This document shows, one piece after another, positions 6,052 through 7,646 of a DNA stretch of 7,646 nucleotides. Source of the DNA: a bacterium (GTDB lineage: Bacteria; Acidobacteriota; Blastocatellia; Pyrinomonadales; Pyrinomonadaceae); NCBI GenBank assembly GCA_029945985.1, contig JAQSDP010000063.1:1-7646 (forward strand), in the 5' to 3' direction. The position numbers were made by a program, and so were the translations under genes. Below the pieces are notes generated by a model, which worked only from the letters and a program-made list of their open reading frames with translations, made no database searches and was not told the origin of the DNA. Numbering within the stretch: the first letter of the stretch is position 1; every line of letters starts with the position of its first letter.

Positions 6052-6432
6052 CTACTCCTCCGGATGAAGATAGAAAACCTTGCTAGTGATCTTCCACTCG
6101 CCGTCGGTTTTGAGAAGTGTGAACATATCGGTGAACTTGTGGCCGGTCCAGTTGTCGAGTTCGAGCCGGACGGTGGCAATGGTTCCTTCGATATCAATGC
6201 TGGCGATGTTCGACTTGAGATCGGCCGCGGGGCCGTTTCCGTCGTTCCAGTCGAATAATCCCTGGATGGGGCCGCCGAAGAGGTCGGGGCCGATGTAGCC
6301 GTAGATCGTTGCACCCTCGTGAAAGGCAGGTTTCATCTCGTCGCCCTTGCCCGAGATGCCGCCGTTGATGTAAATGTGGATCGTCTTTTCGATCGCCTCT
6401 CGATCGCTGGCTTTTGCCGATGCAGTGGTCAT
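6052..6432 (-). CDS. NTF2-like (putative lumazine-binding/SnoaL-type) protein
   Basis: The product has 126 residues in a single alpha+beta cone domain. A helical start, REAIEKTIHIYINGG (11-25), is followed by an AFHEGATIYGYIG block, LFGGPIQGLFDW (51-62), a central strand run with the TIATVRLEL and NWTGHKFTDMFTLLK blocks (about 84-108), and the ending GEWKITSKVFYLHPEE. This order fits the Lumazine_bd_2 branch of the NTF2 superfamily. Members may be enzymes or ligand-binding proteins, and no catalytic residue can be assigned. It has no signal peptide and is probably cytoplasmic. It is the second gene of a two-gene unit, starting 14 bases after the MOSC stop. Its ribosome site TAGGAG (6449-6444) overlaps that stop codon, so translation is probably coupled. 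A run of seven A residues sits between the ribosome site and the ATG. Confidence 0.85.
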   Translation of the reverse strand: MTTASAKASDREAIEKTIHIYINGGISGKGDEMKPAFHEGATIYGYIGPDLFGGPIQGLFDWNDGNGPAADLKSNIASIDIEGTIATVRLELDNWTGHKFTDMFTLLKTDGEWKITSKVFYLHPEE

Positions 6433-6446
6433 CCTTTTTTTCGCTC

Positions 6447-7037
6447 CTAAATTTCTGATCTGTTAACTCCGCTCACAATTTGAATGCTGTTTCTGACAGC
6501 CACCTCGCCTGAAATGACCACCTTGGCGTTTACTCCGCGAAGGTTGTGGCCGCGGCCGAAGTCCGAATTAGCGAACTTCATCGCATCCATGCCGAATCTC
6601 TCGACAAATTTCTTGCAACCAAGGTGCGGGATCGCCGTGATCTCGATCTCGGCGTCGCCAATGGAAAGACGAGTTCCCGGCGGAATGTTGTCCGGACTGA
6701 GGTCGAGATCCACGAAGAGTTGGTCGCCCGCGAGCTGGACGCGTTCGCGGCTGCCCGTGATCAGATTCGCGAAACGCCAGTTCATGAGGTTCAACTGCAT
6801 TTCGGGATGCCCGAGCCCGTTGTCGGTTCTAGAACTTCCGCGGCTCAACCAGTTATCGCCGATGAGGCCGTTCTCGAGGCTCAGGTAGCCCGTATCGACA
6901 ACCTGTCGAGAATTGACTTCTGGGCGCCGTACTATCATCTCGAGCGTTCCGTTATCCTTTGGCGATGCGAGCACATCGGCTATCTTCGCCTCGATCTCCT
7001 CAGTCGTCAGGTGGAGTCTGAAAAGCGTTCCTTCCAT
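6447..7037 (-). CDS. MOSC-domain protein
   Basis: The product has 196 residues. The MOSC fold covers about residues 50-190. It includes the SLENGLIGDNW stretch near 53-63, the QLNLMNWR block, a VDLDLSPDNIPPGTRLSIGD segment typical of MOSC beta-barrels, and GCKKF with C141, the conserved cysteine thought to carry sulfur in this superfamily. GRGHNLRG follows near the C-terminal end. MOSC domains occur in molybdenum-cofactor sulfurases, mARC and YiiM-type proteins that handle sulfur or Mo-cofactor. This is a stand-alone domain without an aminotransferase-like sulfurase part, so its partner is unknown. The protein is cytoplasmic. No Shine-Dalgarno precedes the ATG, and a -10-like TAGAAT ends 9 bases upstream. 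It is the first gene of a unit with the NTF2-like protein. A functional link between the two is possible but not shown by the sequence. Confidence 0.88.
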   Translation of the reverse strand: MEGTLFRLHLTTEEIEAKIADVLASPKDNGTLEMIVRRPEVNSRQVVDTGYLSLENGLIGDNWLSRGSSRTDNGLGHPEMQLNLMNWRFANLITGSRERVQLAGDQLFVDLDLSPDNIPPGTRLSIGDAEIEITAIPHLGCKKFVERFGMDAMKFANSDFGRGHNLRGVNAKVVISGEVAVRNSIQIVSGVNRSEI

Positions 7038-7046
7038 ACCCGAAAG

Positions 7047-7052
7047 ATTCTA
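7047..7052 (-). promoter_or_regulatory. Candidate -10 box of the MOSC/NTF2 unit
   Basis: TAGAAT on the minus strand (7052-7047) ends 9 bases before the MOSC ATG at 7037. No -35 is visible. The expected transcript start lies only a few bases before the ATG, as for the polymerase and GH30 genes. It sits directly after the terminator of the upstream gene. Confidence 0.4.
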
Positions 7053-7056
7053 CACC

Positions 7057-7098
7057 GAAAAGAAAAACGCGTGGAGCGGCGCACCGTTCCACGCGTTT
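7057..7098 (-). terminator. Intrinsic terminator of the zinc metalloprotease gene
   Basis: Arms 7065-7079 and 7084-7098 pair over 15 positions. The outer 11 (AAACGCGTGGA with TCCACGCGTTT) are perfect and there is one mismatch inside, with CGCA between the arms. On the minus strand the stem is followed by TTTTTCTTTT, a good U-tract. It starts 23 bases after the metalloprotease stop and is a classical rho-independent terminator. Confidence 0.85.
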
Positions 7099-7121
7099 GG
7101 TCGAACGACCTCACTCGTCAA

Positions 7122-7646
7122 CTACGGCTTGATCGCGTAGTCGTACCAGCAGGAGGTCGGGTTGTAGTAGTTCTGTAGCTGCTCTTCGATGAAAGCGACA
7201 GCAGCGGCTCCGCCCGTGCGTCCTGTTTCTTTCGGATCGAGGATCTTGTCGATCTGATCACGAACCGATTCGAGGTGAATGCGGGTCGTGCGATCCGAGG
7301 CTTTCGGCAATGCTGCAACAGCCATCGCGCGAATGTCCTGCAGCTCGGCCCGATAGAATCCGCGTTCGTCGCCGCTCGATACGAACATTGCCGCGAATCC
7401 TGCCGGCAATCCCTGGGGCATCGCTGCCGCGGCTGCGTTCAGCTTAGCATTCGCGATGTCGAGGTAAGCGCGCTGGAGGTTGCGGCGGTATGCGTCCACA
7501 ACCGGTGCCGGAGCGCTAAGCTCGGTCCAGACACCGCTGCGAACATCAGCTAACAGATCGCCAGGTCCGTAGGTCGTCGATCCGTCAATCGCCTGCTGTT
7601 CGACAAGTCTTGCGAACCTTGCACTCGACAACAAATTGTTGAGAAC
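7122..7646 (-). CDS. Zinc-dependent metalloprotease (met-zincin/DUF4953 type), C-terminal end, runs off the right edge
   Basis: Only the last 174 codons are visible, and the frame is open to the window edge. The ATG-less beginning VLNNLLSSARFARLVEQQ is internal sequence, not a start. The order LLSSARFARLVEQ, YGPGDLLADVRSGVWTEL, VDAYRRNLQRAYL and the Arg-rich TRIHLESVRDQIDKIL helix resembles the C-terminal helical part of large exported zinc metalloproteases of the met-zincin/DUF5117 group, found in Acidobacteriota and Bacteroidota. The HExxH catalytic site would lie upstream of the window and is not seen, so activity is inferred. The protein ends with the tail YYNPTSCWYDYAIKP, which I do not recognise. 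The assignment is by eye from remembered family patterns. The gene is followed after 23 bp by a strong terminator. Confidence 0.65.
   Translation of the reverse strand, partial: VLNNLLSSARFARLVEQQAIDGSTTYGPGDLLADVRSGVWTELSAPAPVVDAYRRNLQRAYLDIANAKLNAAAAAMPQGLPAGFAAMFVSSGDERGFYRAELQDIRAMAVAALPKASDRTTRIHLESVRDQIDKILDPKETGRTGGAAAVAFIEEQLQNYYNPTSCWYDYAIKP

Noticed and set aside
6546..7178. Long plus-strand frame of 210 codons opposite the MOSC gene
   Set aside because: It is antisense to a protein with clear MOSC motifs, and the opposite strand of a codon-biased gene often stays open.

Overview
The window looks like an ordinary stretch of chromosome from a free-living bacterium of middling GC content. 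The gene mix resembles Acidobacteriota, possibly class Blastocatellia: an A-family DNA polymerase that begins directly with its proofreading domain, a Tat-exported GH30 glycosidase, a secreted serine hydrolase with an extra C-terminal domain, a met-zincin type zinc protease tail, and several stand-alone small enzymes. That placement is inferred from gene content alone. There are no rRNA, tRNA, CRISPR, phage or insertion-sequence signals.

Layout. Positions 1-662 (minus) hold the N-terminal part of a bifunctional 3'-5' exonuclease/DNA polymerase that runs off the left edge. A 264-bp divergent gap follows. Next come two plus-strand genes for exported hydrolases: a beta-lactamase-fold serine hydrolase (927-2333) and a GH30 glycosidase (2399-3889). 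Each is preceded by the same 16-base extended -10 box. After a 245-bp convergent gap comes a minus-strand SAM-dependent methyltransferase (4135-4965). A 376-bp divergent region then leads to a plus-strand NADPH-dependent FMN reductase (5342-5896). Beyond a convergent gap with a hairpin lies a two-gene minus-strand unit, a MOSC-domain protein (7037-6447) followed by an NTF2-like protein (6432-6052). The right edge holds the C-terminal end of a zinc metalloprotease (minus), closed by a strong intrinsic terminator that abuts the MOSC promoter.

How the genes relate. The two exported hydrolases may share a promoter type and work outside the cytoplasm on esters or peptides and beta-glucosides, but no shared substrate can be read from the sequence. 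The MOSC and NTF2-like genes are probably translationally coupled, because the second gene's ribosome site overlaps the first gene's stop. The other genes look like independent housekeeping or accessory units.

The most interesting signals are regulatory. Four genes have a -10-like hexamer only 9-12 bases before the ATG, which suggests leaderless or nearly leaderless mRNAs. The FMN reductase instead has a long leader with serial inverted repeats and a possible 11-codon leader peptide. I found no convincing new multi-gene system.
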